A stretch of 64,000 nucleotides of DNA from Rotaria socialis (Eukaryota > Rotifera > Eurotatoria > Philodinida > Philodinidae), in contig CAJNYU010000917.1 in assembly GCA_905331475.1 (NCBI GenBank), positions 124,001 through 188,000 of the forward strand, given 5' to 3'. This document shows, in pieces, positions 1-11,894 of this stretch (its first letter is position 1; every line of letters begins with the position of its first letter). A program made the translations under genes and the position numbers. Below the pieces are notes generated by a model, which did no database searches, had not been told where the DNA came from, and saw nothing but the letters and a program-made list of their open reading frames with translations.

Positions 1-1
1 A

Positions 2-3000
2 TCAGTCCTTACTGCATGCGGTATAAGCATCTATCAGTTTTTATTCAGCAATGATGAAGGTAAGCTACCGTAGAAATTATCATTCGATTTAATGTCACAT
101 ACAGATTGATATTTTACTCGCTGACCGTGAGAGAAAGCTCCAGCGAACCTTTATAGATCGGGAACAATTCAGCTCTTGTTATTGAAATTTTTTCTGAAGA
201 ATTTTTCATCATAATAGATTTGTCGTTATAGTATTACTCGGATAGTTTTCGAAAAGTAGCAATCGATATCAATTTTCTTAGATATTCAAACGCGTGTTAA
301 ACAAACAATATTTCGTTTGGCTCGCCGTTTGCCTATTGTGCAACGTGAAATCGCCAAAGCACGAAGTAATACATTAAAAACAGTCTGTGGTGATATGGAA
401 AAAAGTATTGAAGGACATCAATTTGCTCAAGCTCTACCAGAAAGACCAATTTCAAAAGTAAATGATTGATTTTGATTTTCTTATTTTAAATTTTTGTTTT
501 AGGATGAAATTATTAGAAAACTTCATACCTATCGAAATTTCGAAAAGATCAATTATTCATCGGGTCACGTTTCTGGTTGTGTTTATAAAATAACAAAAAC
601 AGATTTAACAGAAATCTATAATACCGTAAATGACTTATTTATTCAGCGAAACAAATTTTTATACGCATCTGTACGTTTTTCTATTTTAAGATTTTTGATT
701 TATTCGGTGAAGCAAATCCGCTTCATGCCGACGTATTTCCTGATATTCGAACGATGGAAGCTGAAGTTGTTCGATGCGTAGCAACGATGTTTCACGGCGA
801 TGAAAATGTTTGCGGAACGGTAATTGTATTTTAATAAAGTAATTGACAATGTCATTTTTTTCCCTTTATATAGATGACATCTGGTGGTACAGAATCACTA
901 CTAATGGCCTGCAAAACCTACCGTGATATGGCGATAGCGAAAGGAATTAAACGGCCTGAAATGTAAGTACATGCGCGTATCACATTATATTAAGCGCACA
1001 TCAGGTGATTTGTATACGCCCTTATAAAGTGATCCTAATGAATTGATATATACATAGTACATCTAGTCATTTACATATCTGTTGACGTATTGTAAAGAAA
1101 AGACGAGCATACGATTGGCGGCGAGTTCTGACAATAGACACATCAGTAATGATGATAATTATTATTATATTTGTGTATGCGCTCGCTCTCGTCTAGAGCA
1201 CAAAGCTCAATCATGAATGCATTCAAGCTTTTCTTCTGTCTCTATTTGAAAAGAAATGCCAAAAGGAAACCCTATATATAAGCGTTCATTTTTTTTCTTC
1301 ATCTTAAAACATGCTCATAAAATAAAAAATAATCATAAACAAAACAAACAGAAGTGGAAATGATATTCGCCGATATGATGAACCTAGGCTGTATAGAAAA
1401 TCGTTCGACTCTAAATAAAACTCGTTATTACACTGTTCACTGTTGCATCGTTTTATGGTTATTATATCGATATGAGAAGGAGGAGACGAAGACGTCGACG
1501 ATAATGATGAAGATGATAATGAGCCGACTTTGGATTCAAGTAGAATATTTCCTTCAATTGACATATCATCATATGGTGAACAATCTCGTATAGCTCGTAT
1601 TAATTTCATCGGAAGTACTTGACGTTTAGATTCGGATGATGATAATAACGAACGATTATATATAATAGCAAAATAACAAAATGTTCTACATGCTCGTACG
1701 GGTATTTGTTTAGTAAATTCTCCGCAGCCCGGTCCATCAATAAAATTGTCACATGTTAAACATTGAAAATCGTATGCATTGACTACTGATGAATAATCAA
1801 ATAACATTAAAAACAGACTGAACAGTAAATTTAAACAATATAAGTCCATTCCATCGAATATCTAAAATAGAGATAATAGATCAATTGGCCTTGAACAAAA
1901 CATCTAAAACATTTTTTTAGTTTACATCGCTTCCTTTTATCTCTATCTTATATATATATTTGTAAATTTATTCACAAAGCATCACACATACACACATATC
2001 TCGTTTTGTCGCTCGAATGATCTGAATGCGACACGCCGCTTTTTCGATTACATCATTACTTACGCTAGTGTTATATATATATAAATACACTTGTTGTTTC
2101 GTCACTCATTTTCGATAGGAGATCTACAATGAATTAATGTTTCTTTTTTTTTAATGTTATTCGGTTCATGCTCGACTGAACCGGTAAAGAAATATACACC
2201 CCGCACACATGAATATTATTTGTAAAACAAAAAGAAAAATTTCTTCTACATGCTTTATCTACATTGCAAAAATACAATGGGTTCGGAGATTGGATAGTAA
2301 TGATCGATGTAGCATTGTATGCCTTGTCATCGATCAAAGTACAGTTATCTTTGATTTAATATAGTTTGCAGAATAAGACGACGAGGACGAGAGAAAAAAA
2401 TTGCATCACGTACATTTCGAAAACGAACAATTCTCTCGAAGACGAGAAGAAAAACTTGCAAGAATGAAATTTCCTCCTATAATCCTATTTACTAAAATCG
2501 AAGATGAGACTAGCGAGAAATATGAGTAGGGGGAGGAGAAGAAGAAAAATCGATGCTAACAGGATGAATTTATCTATGGTCAATTAGACTATAGGGGTAT
2601 AGTAGTATGTGTTTGATCGAGGCGACGTGTATATGTTAGTATCATTATCGAAGCTTGAATGCTCATGTTGACCGTTCAATATAAATAAACAATAGAGAAA
2701 ATGAGAGTCGCCTATAAGCTATGATTGATTCGATTAGCAAAGGTGTTGTTGTTATTCTTTCTATCAACTCGCATATGAATGTAATGGAATGTATAATAAA
2801 ATAAAACCATGATGAAAAGGAAGGGCAATTCAGTTTGTTCTCATCAAGAAAACTATTGCATTGTTTTGTTACTCACGTTCTCATTTTTTTCTCCTTCTCT
2901 TCGCCTTCATCTTACTCTCTCATCGCGGACACAAACATACATATCGATTGACCTCAATCAAAGAAGAAGAAAAAAAGGAATAGTACAGTTTTTTCTTCTT

Positions 3001-5680
3001 CTACCTTTAAGGTTCAACTCAACAAGACAGTATATAACTTTGACATTTTCTTTTACTTTAGTTCCTATGAGTCACTGCTGCGTACAGGTGTATATAAATA
3101 CAGCCTGTTTGATGCCTGTTCTTATTTTAATCATTGAGTCTTAGGCAGAGACCAGCCGAACGACAAGGAAATAGAATTTCTAGTGTGTATTGCCTCGCGA
3201 TAGAAAATAAAGTGACCAGTAAATAGAATATCGATGTACTACATTTCCGCTCTGAGCTTGAAAAAGAAAAAAGAACGTACAGAGATCGGTGAGATTTATA
3301 CCGTATGTTGTTTATCTCAATGATTATATGTTGAAAGTATGTGTGCTTAACTCGATTTTACGTCTTTCTGATTTGATCTGTTTATCAGATCATTTAGAAG
3401 CACTTGACTTACAAATAGTTTATGTACGAAGTCAGTCACTTTAAAAATCAGGGTGACTTCAATGTAACCCTCTATCACTCCTTCGCTTTCGTATCAATCT
3501 TTGACTGATGATTGATGATCTCAATAGGAGCGAATATCGATATATTAGACCATTATCATTAGCAATCGCGTATCATTTGAAACACACCCGTAAACCATGG
3601 ATTGATACTATTGTAATTAACTCCTTTGAATGTTACTGCACTCGTTTTTTTGCTTCTTTTTAACGAAGAACAGACTCTGTCTATCAGAAGAAGAACAAGA
3701 AGAAGAAAAAAAAAAGGAAGACTAGGAAGCATGATGACATGCCCAGTTGATTGAAGAGACGGAAAAGAGAATGGTCACTTCACTTTCTCTTGTCATCAAG
3801 CGAAGAACGACATCTAATTTTGAATCATGATGAAACCAGACGGCAAAGAAAATGCAAAAGGAAAAGAAAGCTAGATAGAGAGAGAGAGAGAGAGATTTCT
3901 CTACTATTGTTATGCTGTCAAGATATATCAATAGATTAATCGACATAAATCAGTAGTAGACAATGCAAGCGTATTAGTTTTCTGATTCTTATGTGCGTCT
4001 GTATAATTAATTAATAATGACAAGAACAGAAGAAAGTGAACAATTATACCAGATAGACATTCAATATTTCGAGCAAATACATCATATTTACAAGAGTTTC
4101 CGAGTGTCTTTCTCGATTAATACTTGAAAAGAAGCGAAGCGAACTCAAGTGATACTCTGCTACCGATTCTTCATCGTAGTTGACACTAAAATAAATAAAA
4201 TGTTACACATCTAGAAAAAGAGATGATACCTGTCAAGAGCATTCTAGTGACGAAAAAGCGAGGTGTAAAAGAGAAGAGCTTCTTCTATTTTTTGTGCGTG
4301 CTGTTCAATCTAATTACGGATAGATTTTCTAGTATGCTTTCTTCTTCTTCTTTTTTCCGACAATGCCGACTAGAAAATGTTTGTGTGACAAACATAAGCA
4401 AGAGACTTGCTTACATGTTTGTAAGATCGATTAAATCTAACACAACATGCGTTATAAGCATGAAATCTCGCCGGAACTTGTCCTATCTCGTTCATCGAAC
4501 TAATGTGTTTGATTCAAGCCGATTTATAGGAGAGGGAAAAAACGAGAAGAAATGAGGCTTGCCTTTCTTTTTCTCTCTCTCGGTCTTACTATTATAATAT
4601 TAATCGTGTTGGAATAACGATGCATATGTGAGCAAGATCTCTTGCCTTGACAAGATGCAGTCACGCGGTCAGGAACAACTAATGAGACTGCAATTAAATG
4701 TACATGTTCTTATTTCCGCCGGCAGAGTTCGCACTCGTGCATACATTCGTATCTATAGTTTTTACGTAAATTACAACAAGAAAAGAAAAGAAAAACTTCA
4801 AATCGGACCTGGCTTCCGTTGCAAAGAAAAGAACGTATCATTTTTTTCTTTACTAAAGAAAGAAGTAAATGAATGAATGAATGTGTCATAATCAGCCTTC
4901 GATCGTATATGTGAATAATATATACAAGCGCGAACTGATATATTAAACAATCCGGCTGACACCTAATTCTCTTGTTGCTCCTACGAGATGCATTACTACT
5001 ATTCTATTTTCTCATCATCTTTATAATCCTTTTGATGATTATTTTCATAACACATCAATTTAGTTGCTAGTATTTAACGAGATTGTCAAACCCATCTGTT
5101 TCACCTACAACTCGTTCAATCGATGTAGTTTGTGATTCTCTATTTCTAACACATCTGATTGAGATCAACATTTGTTCTTTTAATCGGATCATATAAAAGC
5201 AAATTTTTATACATCTGACTAACACCTGTGTCTTTTATACGGCCTAATGGATATAAAGTCAGTAATACGATGAACAAATATTACCATCGTATCTCGATAT
5301 CTTCTCTGATGATGCAGCACATATACATATCACTATTGATTGTTCACAGTAATTCACAGCATCTATCGGAAAGAAACAGGTTATGGCAACGATGCACTCA
5401 TATTAATCAAAGATACATGTATGAAGAGTGAATGCATGAAAGAAAAAATGATGTACGCATGCTGAGAAGCCCTATTTTTTTCTCATCTATTTGTTTCGAA
5501 AAATCGAAGAGGCAGTTAATAGAAGCGCGTCCATTTCTCCACCCATCACTTACCCTTCGTATTTCTGTCGTCGTTTTCCTTGTTATTATCACAAACGCAC
5601 GAGGACTCCCCTGTGTGAGAACGACCGGACAATCAAGAATGCTATGCAGTCAGGCAGTCATGAAGTGGCTTTGCCTTCTG

Positions 5681-5715
<35 letters not shown>

Positions 5716-8073
5716 ATTTCTCTCGTTTCAGAAAGAGAGAATATTTAATGTCTATTCTTTCTGTTTTTTATTGAATTTTTCTTCTACTGATGTATATATA
5801 TATATCTTGCTAGAGGGAGAACATACACCACGAAGAGAATACCTTGAAAAAAGGATGTGGTTACGTATGTTAAAATTGTTTGAATCAATCAGGTTAACGT
5901 TTATACGTATGCACGTTAATGGCTATTGGGCTTTGTCAACATCAGATGCCCGTACATGTGCTAAAGTTTTGTATCGATTATTTATGTCTGCCGGTCAATT
6001 CTATAATATAGATGTAAGAAAAAAAAAACAATTACTACTAGGCGAACAGATGAGACCTTAGAAAGAGTGACCAAGTATGACGATGAACTGTTGATTACTT
6101 TGCTGAGACAAATGATAGAAGTGATTCCTATGGGATTCGATTGAATAAGAAATTGTTATCAATTAAAGAAAAAGAAAAGAAGATATACTACGACTCGATG
6201 TTCATCAATTAATCGATTGTAAAAATTGACAAATGAAATAGTTTTTCTACAAGAATACATTTATTTTATATATATAAGAAAAAAAAATGAGTTGCTTCGC
6301 ATATTTTCATGGTTACTTAAAAATAGACACTTACATTTTCCGACAGAAATGACTTATATTTCAAATGGATTTTATGATAAAAATGTTGTGCGTACTTATG
6401 ACAAGAAAGTCAATATTGATTGCATTTATAAGGTCTCTATTTCTCGGCATTGTTTGGATTGGAGAGAAGAACAGCAAAACGCTTGAAAATCGATCTCAAA
6501 ATTATCGTTCGAGATATATCAATTATTCCTTAACACAATAAGACTTCTATCATTTCGATATGTAAACTGAAGCAATAGAAATAATAAAGCAATTTTCTTT
6601 TCATTACGATAATTTCTGGAAGAAATAAATCAAACGGTGTTATTTGACCTTATAAATAAACATCAATTATTTAAATCTATTGTATTCTTCTTTTCTAGTG
6701 TTATGCCTGTAACAGCTCATCCAGCTTTCAATAAAGTATCAATCAGTCTATTGATTGAGTTACGCATGTATATATCTATATATAAATAATTATTCTAGGC
6801 TGGTTCTTATTTTAAAATGAAACTAATACGTATACCAGTTGATCCTAATACACTCGAAGTTGATGTTAAACAAATGCGTCGAGCAATAACGAAAAATACT
6901 TGCATGGTAAAAAACAAAGAGTCGATGAAATCTTGTTGAAATTCTTGTTTTAGATTATTGCTTCGGCACCCTGTTTTCCACATGGCACGATTGATCCCAT
7001 ACAAGATATTTCTAAAGTATATAAAATTGGAGATTTTTATTAAGACAATTCCAAATTCTCTAGATTGCACTTGAATATGGCGTTCCTTTGCATGTTGATG
7101 GTTGTTTAGGTGGTTTTCTTATTGCTTTTATGGACAAAGCTGGTTTTCCATTGAAACCGTTTGATTTTCGTGTACCTGGTGTAATGAGTATTAGCTGTGA
7201 TTCACATAAAGTATGATTTTACTTTCACTTGTTGAAATAAGTAAAACTGCTGATTTTAGTATGGTTTTACGCCGAAAGGAGCTTCAGTTATTCTTTATCG
7301 AACTCCTGAAATTCGTTCGCATCAATTTTATGCCTTAGCCGATTGGCCAGGTGGTATCTATGCATCGCCATCGATTGCTGGTAGTCGTTCCGGATTTTTA
7401 ATTGCTTGTTGTTGGGCAACACTTATGTATTATGGAGTTGATGGTTATGTTGAAGAAACGCGAAAAATTATTCAAACAACACGAGCTCTTGCTCAGGGGT
7501 AAAATAGGTTTACTGGTTTTATAGTGCTGATTTTTTGATTTTCTATATATATATATATACATTAGTTGGAGTAAAATTGATGGTCTATATCTTTTGCATA
7601 ATCCTGATGTATCCGTTGTAGCTGTTGGCTCAAAAGTTTTCAATATTTATTACGTACTTGATGGATTACGTGATCGAGGATGGCATTTAAATGGTATACA
7701 AAATCCAGCTGGGTATTTCGATGAGTTCCTATGCACTTGATTTATCTATTGCTGTATTTAAATTCTAGTTTACAGATTGCCTTAACTCAACTTCATGCAC
7801 AACCAGGTGTTATTGAAAAACTTATAGAAGAAACACGAGAATGTGTTGCAGAAGTCATGAAAAGAGAAAATGCCAACGATACACCGACGGTATGAATCGA
7901 CGAACTCCTATCCTATTTATTTTTCTATTGTTTACTAGGCTGTCATTTATGGTACAAATCAAAAAGTACCAGATAAATCTCTTGTCTGTGATATGGCAAA
8001 ATTGTATATCAGTGCATGTTATAATACAACTATGTCACCATCATCAGCAGCAGCAGCAAAAAACGCTCATTAA
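2..8073 (+). CDS. SGPL1: Sphingosine-1-phosphate lyase, 5' end outside window
   Basis: PLP-dependent ER-membrane lyase that cleaves sphingosine-1-phosphate to hexadecenal and phosphoethanolamine, the exit step of sphingolipid breakdown. Thirteen exons are in the window: 2-59 (partial), 282-457, 503-670, 691-819, 874-962, 6699-6735, 6799-6906, 6954-7016, 7064-7210, 7260-7498, 7566-7712, 7769-7889 and 7939-8073. All junctions are GT..AG and the phases agree, giving 538 residues in one frame (the human enzyme is about 568), so only the extreme N-terminus is missing. The first exon encodes the end of the N-terminal membrane segment. Family motifs are intact: [30 protein letters not shown], and SCDSHKYGFTPKG, whose Lys (7208-7210) is the expected Schiff-base lysine and is the last codon of its exon. 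[15 protein letters not shown] follows. Identity is certain from whole-length similarity; splice sites are read by eye. Confidence 0.96.
1304..1849 (-). CDS. Ly6/uPAR-type three-finger GPI-anchored protein, nested in SGPL1 intron
   Basis: A single-exon frame of 181 codons, antisense inside the SGPL1 intron. Residues 1-25 form a signal peptide ending VVNA. The mature part carries eight cysteines in a Ly6/three-finger order: CLTC (30, 33), 42, 54, 58, 90, 135 and 140, with the closing C-x4-CN signature at 135-141. Residues 110-125 are a Ser-rich insert in one finger. The C-terminus is a hydrophobic tail (about 163-181) with no cytoplasmic part, as for a GPI anchor. From family knowledge such proteins sit on the outer cell surface as ligand binders or channel modulators; nothing here indicates the partner. 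The class is well supported; the exact orthologue is not recognised. Confidence 0.8.
   Translation of the reverse strand: MDLYCLNLLFSLFLMLFDYSSVVNAYDFQCLTCDNFIDGPGCGEFTKQIPVRACRTFCYFAIIYNRSLLSSSESKRQVLPMKLIRAIRDCSPYDDMSIEGNILLESKVGSLSSSSLSSTSSSPPSHIDIITIKRCNSEQCNNEFYLESNDFLYSLGSSYRRISFPLLFVLFMIIFYFMSMF
3876..3894. repeat. GA microsatellite
   Basis: Uninterrupted run of about nine GA units inside the long SGPL1 intron. Confidence 0.9.
5690..5715. repeat. CT microsatellite
   Basis: Thirteen or so uninterrupted CT units in the SGPL1 intron. It gives false Ser/Leu-rich open frames on the plus strand. Confidence 0.9.
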
Positions 8074-9466
8074 ACGACGACAATAAAACGAATAATATAA
8101 TTATGATTTTTTTCTTCTAAGCAACACTTTCATTGTCAAACGAACAAACATCTATTATTTTAGTCATCAAAAAGCAATTATTCTTATACATATGAATATT
8201 TTTTTTTATAACACACTATTTTTGTCCTTAAGAAAGCATAATTTTTTTTCCTACTTACAGTAAAATTGTTGTGGACCAGTATTGATTGTTGTAGAGAAAA
8301 AAATAATTTCAATATATTCTATCATAGATCGTACAAATCGACAGGTAGTGATTTTTTTGTATTATCGATAATAACACAAGCAAAACGGGGACGCATCACT
8401 TATGGTATTAAATATTATTTAATTATCTTACTAATGCTATTCTTGTGTGCCATGCAAATTGCTTAAAAACAAGAGATTTCATTATAGAATAAATTCATGG
8501 ATAAAGAGAACGTGAAAGTTGTACTCGATCAACCATCTCATAATAGAGGTTTGTTAGAATTTTGTGGCGTGCTAATTTTTAATTCTATTACATATTTTAT
8601 GATAGTCTCATCATCATACAACCAATCTTTACAACGATCAGGCCCTACAGGTATTCGTGGAGGAGGTGGTTCATACTTCCACTTGTAAGTTTCAGTTTTG
8701 TTCTTTTATTTTATGTGCAACTTCACTAAACTGCTGTTTCTCTCGATAAATTAGGATCTATGGCTGTTTGTCTGCTGTTTGTATTTGGTGTATCATGGAA
8801 GAATGTTGTTAATAGGTTTTATTTTCATATTCAGATGTTGTAATATCATGAAATTTTTAATGTTGTCGTGAAAATAAACAACGATTTAATTTTTATAGAT
8901 GTCTCCTCGAAAAAATTATTTTCTGGTTTTATAGTTCTGAGAGCACACCCTCAAATGAGCCTTATTATAAGTAGCTCAGCTTTTCCTTTGAAACACATGT
9001 CAAATGTGAGGCATGACATAGAACATTTCTTGAATTGGGCTTTATTATTATTGTTTTTTCTTAAATAGAAAACAGAAGCTTTCCCATAAGTACACGACCG
9101 TTTTCTGCCCTATTGAACTTTTAACAGTTTTTTTCTGGAAAAAATCTAAAAATTCAAAACAAAAAAGGAAATCTTTACGTAACTAAATGAACTATTTCAC
9201 ATCTAATATCTCAAAACATGAAGACATAAGATTAAAAATTTTACTATAGTCTCTTCCCTACAGTTGCAACATATTTTACACAATATGAATGTTCTTAGCT
9301 CTGAATAAATTTGTTAAACGAAAGATTAATAGTACACTTCTCATTTTCTTCTAAGAATACTTCTGAAAAATAAACTTCATTTCATGGTTTTATTCAAATA
9401 TAAAAAAATACCTGTATATTTCAAGTTTTATGAGTCATAACGATTGCTCACTCAAGTCATCGGTGT
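8074..9466. other. Non-coding stretch with a possible orphan exon
   Basis: No convincing gene. The minus strand of about 8551-8688 can be read as a 47-codon terminal exon (acceptor ttacaag, sequence rich in Pro, with KDWLYDDE, ending in TGA) that looks more protein-like than its plus-strand shadow. No matching upstream exon was found and I do not recognise the family. Confidence 0.3.
8082..8087 (+). terminator. SGPL1 poly(A) signal
   Basis: AATAAA beginning nine bases after the SGPL1 stop codon; it implies a very short 3' UTR unless a later site is used. Confidence 0.5.
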
Positions 9467-10056
9467 GCCGTAGAAAGACCGAAAGGAAAAATGTCGAAAG
9501 AAAAAATATCGAAAATTTGCACTAAAATGTTTTTATTCTTGAAATCATAATAGCATCATAGCATAAATCATAGATAAATAAGAGTTATAAAGAAAAATAC
9601 GCATATCCAATATTTACTAGTTGTTATTGTTTTATTCAGTTTGAAAATATATCTATCTGATACAAGGAAAGATTTTTCTTTTTACGACTGAATAAATGAA
9701 ATAACTGGAGTTGGCGGATGATTCTCACCAGATAAAAATGAGCAAGCTGTAGTCATCATGATAGAATTTTAATCGTTGTATACTATTTTACGCCCATTTT
9801 AGCTAGTTTTCATAAGATATTACTTATCAATAGTATCAATGGTTAACAGTGTCAAACCAATGGAATAATCAGATTAACAACAATGAATAATAAACTATTA
9901 GAACCTTCATTTAGTAGGGACGTCGCTTTTTTCTATCTTTTCTGTTTTCGACATTTTTCCTTTTTGGATATTTTTCTCTTCGACATTTTCCCCTTTCGAT
10001 ATTTTTCTTTCTGTATTTTTCCATTTCGACATTTTTCCTTTCGGCCTTTCTACGGC
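9467..10056. mobile_element. Inverted-repeat (foldback-type) element with reiterated arms
   Basis: The left arm begins GCCGTAGAAAGACCGAAAGG and continues with repeats of GAAAAATRTCGAAA to about 9514. The right arm (9945-10056), read on the other strand, begins GCCGTAGAAAGGCCGAAAGG and carries at least six degenerate copies of the same roughly 15-base motif. The 430 bp between the arms has no coding potential. I could not see a clear target-site duplication, so the exact ends are uncertain. This fits a non-autonomous foldback DNA transposon. Confidence 0.6.
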
Positions 10057-10084
10057 CAACCATCCATTCTAGTTCAGTCTACTT

Positions 10085-10633
10085 TCAATGAATATTGATA
10101 CCAGCCAGAATATGTCGATGAATATAGCCAGCTGTAAATGAAAAATACGCTGTCATGAAACATCCAATAACACAAGTCGCAATCATCAGTATCATACTGT
10201 AGCCCAAATGCAATTTCTTTATTGATAATGCGCCATTTCTATCGACCACATATTGAATGTAAAAAATAAGACCGAGAAAAATCATAACAGTGCCAATCAT
10301 AAGAATAACTGGCGGAATAAAATGAACACTCCGTTTATTAATTAAAGCAGTACATAGAACGCCAACAACCAGACCAACTTGTAATATGATACAGCCAATA
10401 ATTTCGAAATATTGTGGTATTTGAAAAGTGTCCGTCGTTGCATCTTTGTTGGTACTACTTTGGTTAAATTGCGCGAAAAGGTCACAGACTATTGTTTGTG
10501 ATGATTTCTCATCAAATACACGTATCCAAGTTGACGTGGTAAGCGCAATGATACCAAAAATAATAGGAAAAATGCCAACAATTAAACCTATAATTGCAAA
10601 TTTGTGATAATAACGCATTGTTAGCATATCCAA
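10085..10633 (-). CDS. Four-helix membrane protein, claudin/PMP22-like, copy 1
   Basis: Intronless frame of 182 codons. Hydrophobic helices lie at about 12-33, 75-98, 104-129 and 143-166, with a short extracellular loop after helix 1 that begins STW. This is the topology of the claudin/PMP22/clarin superfamily, although the full W-GLW-C-C claudin signature is not present. It is paralogous to the gene at 11319-11894 (shared LGYSxILMIA.C..G and TAYFSFTAG-type helix 4). The start was chosen at the first Met; Met6 would align better with the paralogue. Function unknown; a membrane or cell-junction role is inference only. The stop lies 28 bp from the inverted-repeat element. Confidence 0.75.
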   Translation of the reverse strand: MDMLTMRYYHKFAIIGLIVGIFPIIFGIIALTTSTWIRVFDEKSSQTIVCDLFAQFNQSSTNKDATTDTFQIPQYFEIIGCIILQVGLVVGVLCTALINKRSVHFIPPVILMIGTVMIFLGLIFYIQYVVDRNGALSIKKLHLGYSMILMIATCVIGCFMTAYFSFTAGYIHRHILAGINIH

Positions 10634-11318
10634 ATGTTCACTTCGATGACAATTTTATTAATAAAACAAAAGACAGACAAAAATAAAACTAGAGAAATGA
10701 ATATGATAGAAAGATAAAAAAAAAAGAAAATGTTTTGTTTTTTGTTGAACAGTCTGTCATAAAAATTATGATTATACACGTCAGTGATAAATCATTTTCA
10801 TCATTTGAGAACTATACTTGTTTTGTTGCACGATTGAACTCTATCTTGATTATTTGTTACTACAATAATCTAGACTGATAACGAATCTAAATATTAGTTG
10901 TAAATATTTGAACTGTTTTTATGAACTTATTAGAAAGCAATGTTTAGCGAGAAAGAAAAGTCATTTGGTTCATTGCTGTTTCGCATTTGTAACAGCGATT
11001 AAGCTGCTATCTGTATCGAAAGTTGCTATCCGTTTCGTAGTCGACGGACATCTAAATAGAATTGTTAAAAATTTCGATCACTAAAATTTTAATTTACAAA
11101 ATGATTTTCTTTATTAAGAACTTGAAAAGGTAAAGTCAAACAATATCGTTTTGATCAATATTAAAAATAGACAAAGTTTCGTTTATCAAATGATTTATAG
11201 ACATATTCTTCATTTGCTTTTTGCTTGTTGCTACGCGAAATATTTTCAGATACAAGACAATTTAAAAAGTAAAGCTCGAACAGATTTATTTCATAGTAGT
11301 TAAGGTGCTTCGATTTCA
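10634..11318. other. Spacer between the two paralogues
   Basis: AT-rich, no recognisable gene. It should contain the promoter of copy 1 and the 3' end of copy 2 (TTTATT at 11285-11290, which is AATAAA on the minus strand, 29 bp past the stop). Confidence 0.5.
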
Positions 11319-11894
11319 TTAAAATCGTTGACTATAAACAACACTAACACTTTTTGAATTACGAGAATCATAACTGTCAGTATCGCTATAGTTTTCATTT
11401 CGAGAACGAGAAGAGCCAGCAACAAATGCAAAGTATATGGCCGTAATGAAACCAACAATACAAGCGGCGATCATCAATATGAAACTATAGCCCAAATCCA
11501 CTGAAGTTTGCATGATCATTCCGAATAGATATTTCGCATACAAAAGAAAGCCAATAAGAATTAGAATCGGTCCCGCAATCAGAAAAATCTGTGGTAACAG
11601 TAACAGCAATACATTTTCCGTCCACATGCCAAGTATAACTGAAAGAATCACGCCAACTACTATTGCACCAACGCCAGCTATTTCTATACCTTTCGTTATT
11701 GTAGCTTCGGGTGCTTGTAGACATAGGCTCTCTTCGCTACATATGATAATACTGGAGGTAAGACCCGATGGACTTGAGATCCATTTAGTAGTAACGAGCG
11801 CCACAATCCCCAAAGCGATTGGAATAACACCTAATACAGCACCAATTAGAACTAAGATACGGATTGAAACCATGGGTAAATAATGAAATTGCAC
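11319..11894 (-). CDS. Four-helix membrane protein, claudin/PMP22-like, copy 2
   Basis: Intronless frame of 191 codons with four hydrophobic helices at about 9-33, 68-92, 96-120 and 134-158, followed by a cytoplasmic tail rich in Ser, Arg and Asp (SSRSRNENYSDTDSYDSRNS). Two cysteines lie close together in the first extracellular loop (ICSEESLC). Helices 1 and 4 match the neighbouring copy at 10085-10633, so the two arose by tandem duplication, now strongly diverged. Met8 may be the true start because it aligns with Met6 of copy 1. Several overlapping open frames on both strands are shadows. Specific function not recognised. Confidence 0.75.
   Translation of the reverse strand: MQFHYLPMVSIRILVLIGAVLGVIPIALGIVALVTTKWISSPSGLTSSIIICSEESLCLQAPEATITKGIEIAGVGAIVVGVILSVILGMWTENVLLLLLPQIFLIAGPILILIGFLLYAKYLFGMIMQTSVDLGYSFILMIAACIVGFITAIYFAFVAGSSRSRNENYSDTDSYDSRNSKSVSVVYSQRF

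Larger units (their letters stand above)
963..6698 (+). other. Unusually long SGPL1 intron (5.7 kb)
   Basis: Every other SGPL1 intron visible here is about 20-225 bp; this one is 5736 bp, with donor gtaagt and acceptor ttctag. The flanking codon is split AT|T and the frame continues correctly. It contains the antisense Ly6-like gene at 1304-1849, a GA microsatellite and a CT microsatellite. From about 2100 to 6690 I see only short open frames (the longest is 209 codons at 5432-6061, running through the CT repeat) with no recognisable domain, so I do not call them genes. Confidence 0.8.

Noticed and set aside
5432..6061. 209-codon open frame on the plus strand in the SGPL1 intron
   Set aside because: It runs through the CT microsatellite, has no domain or splice partner, and lies inside the intron of a same-strand gene.
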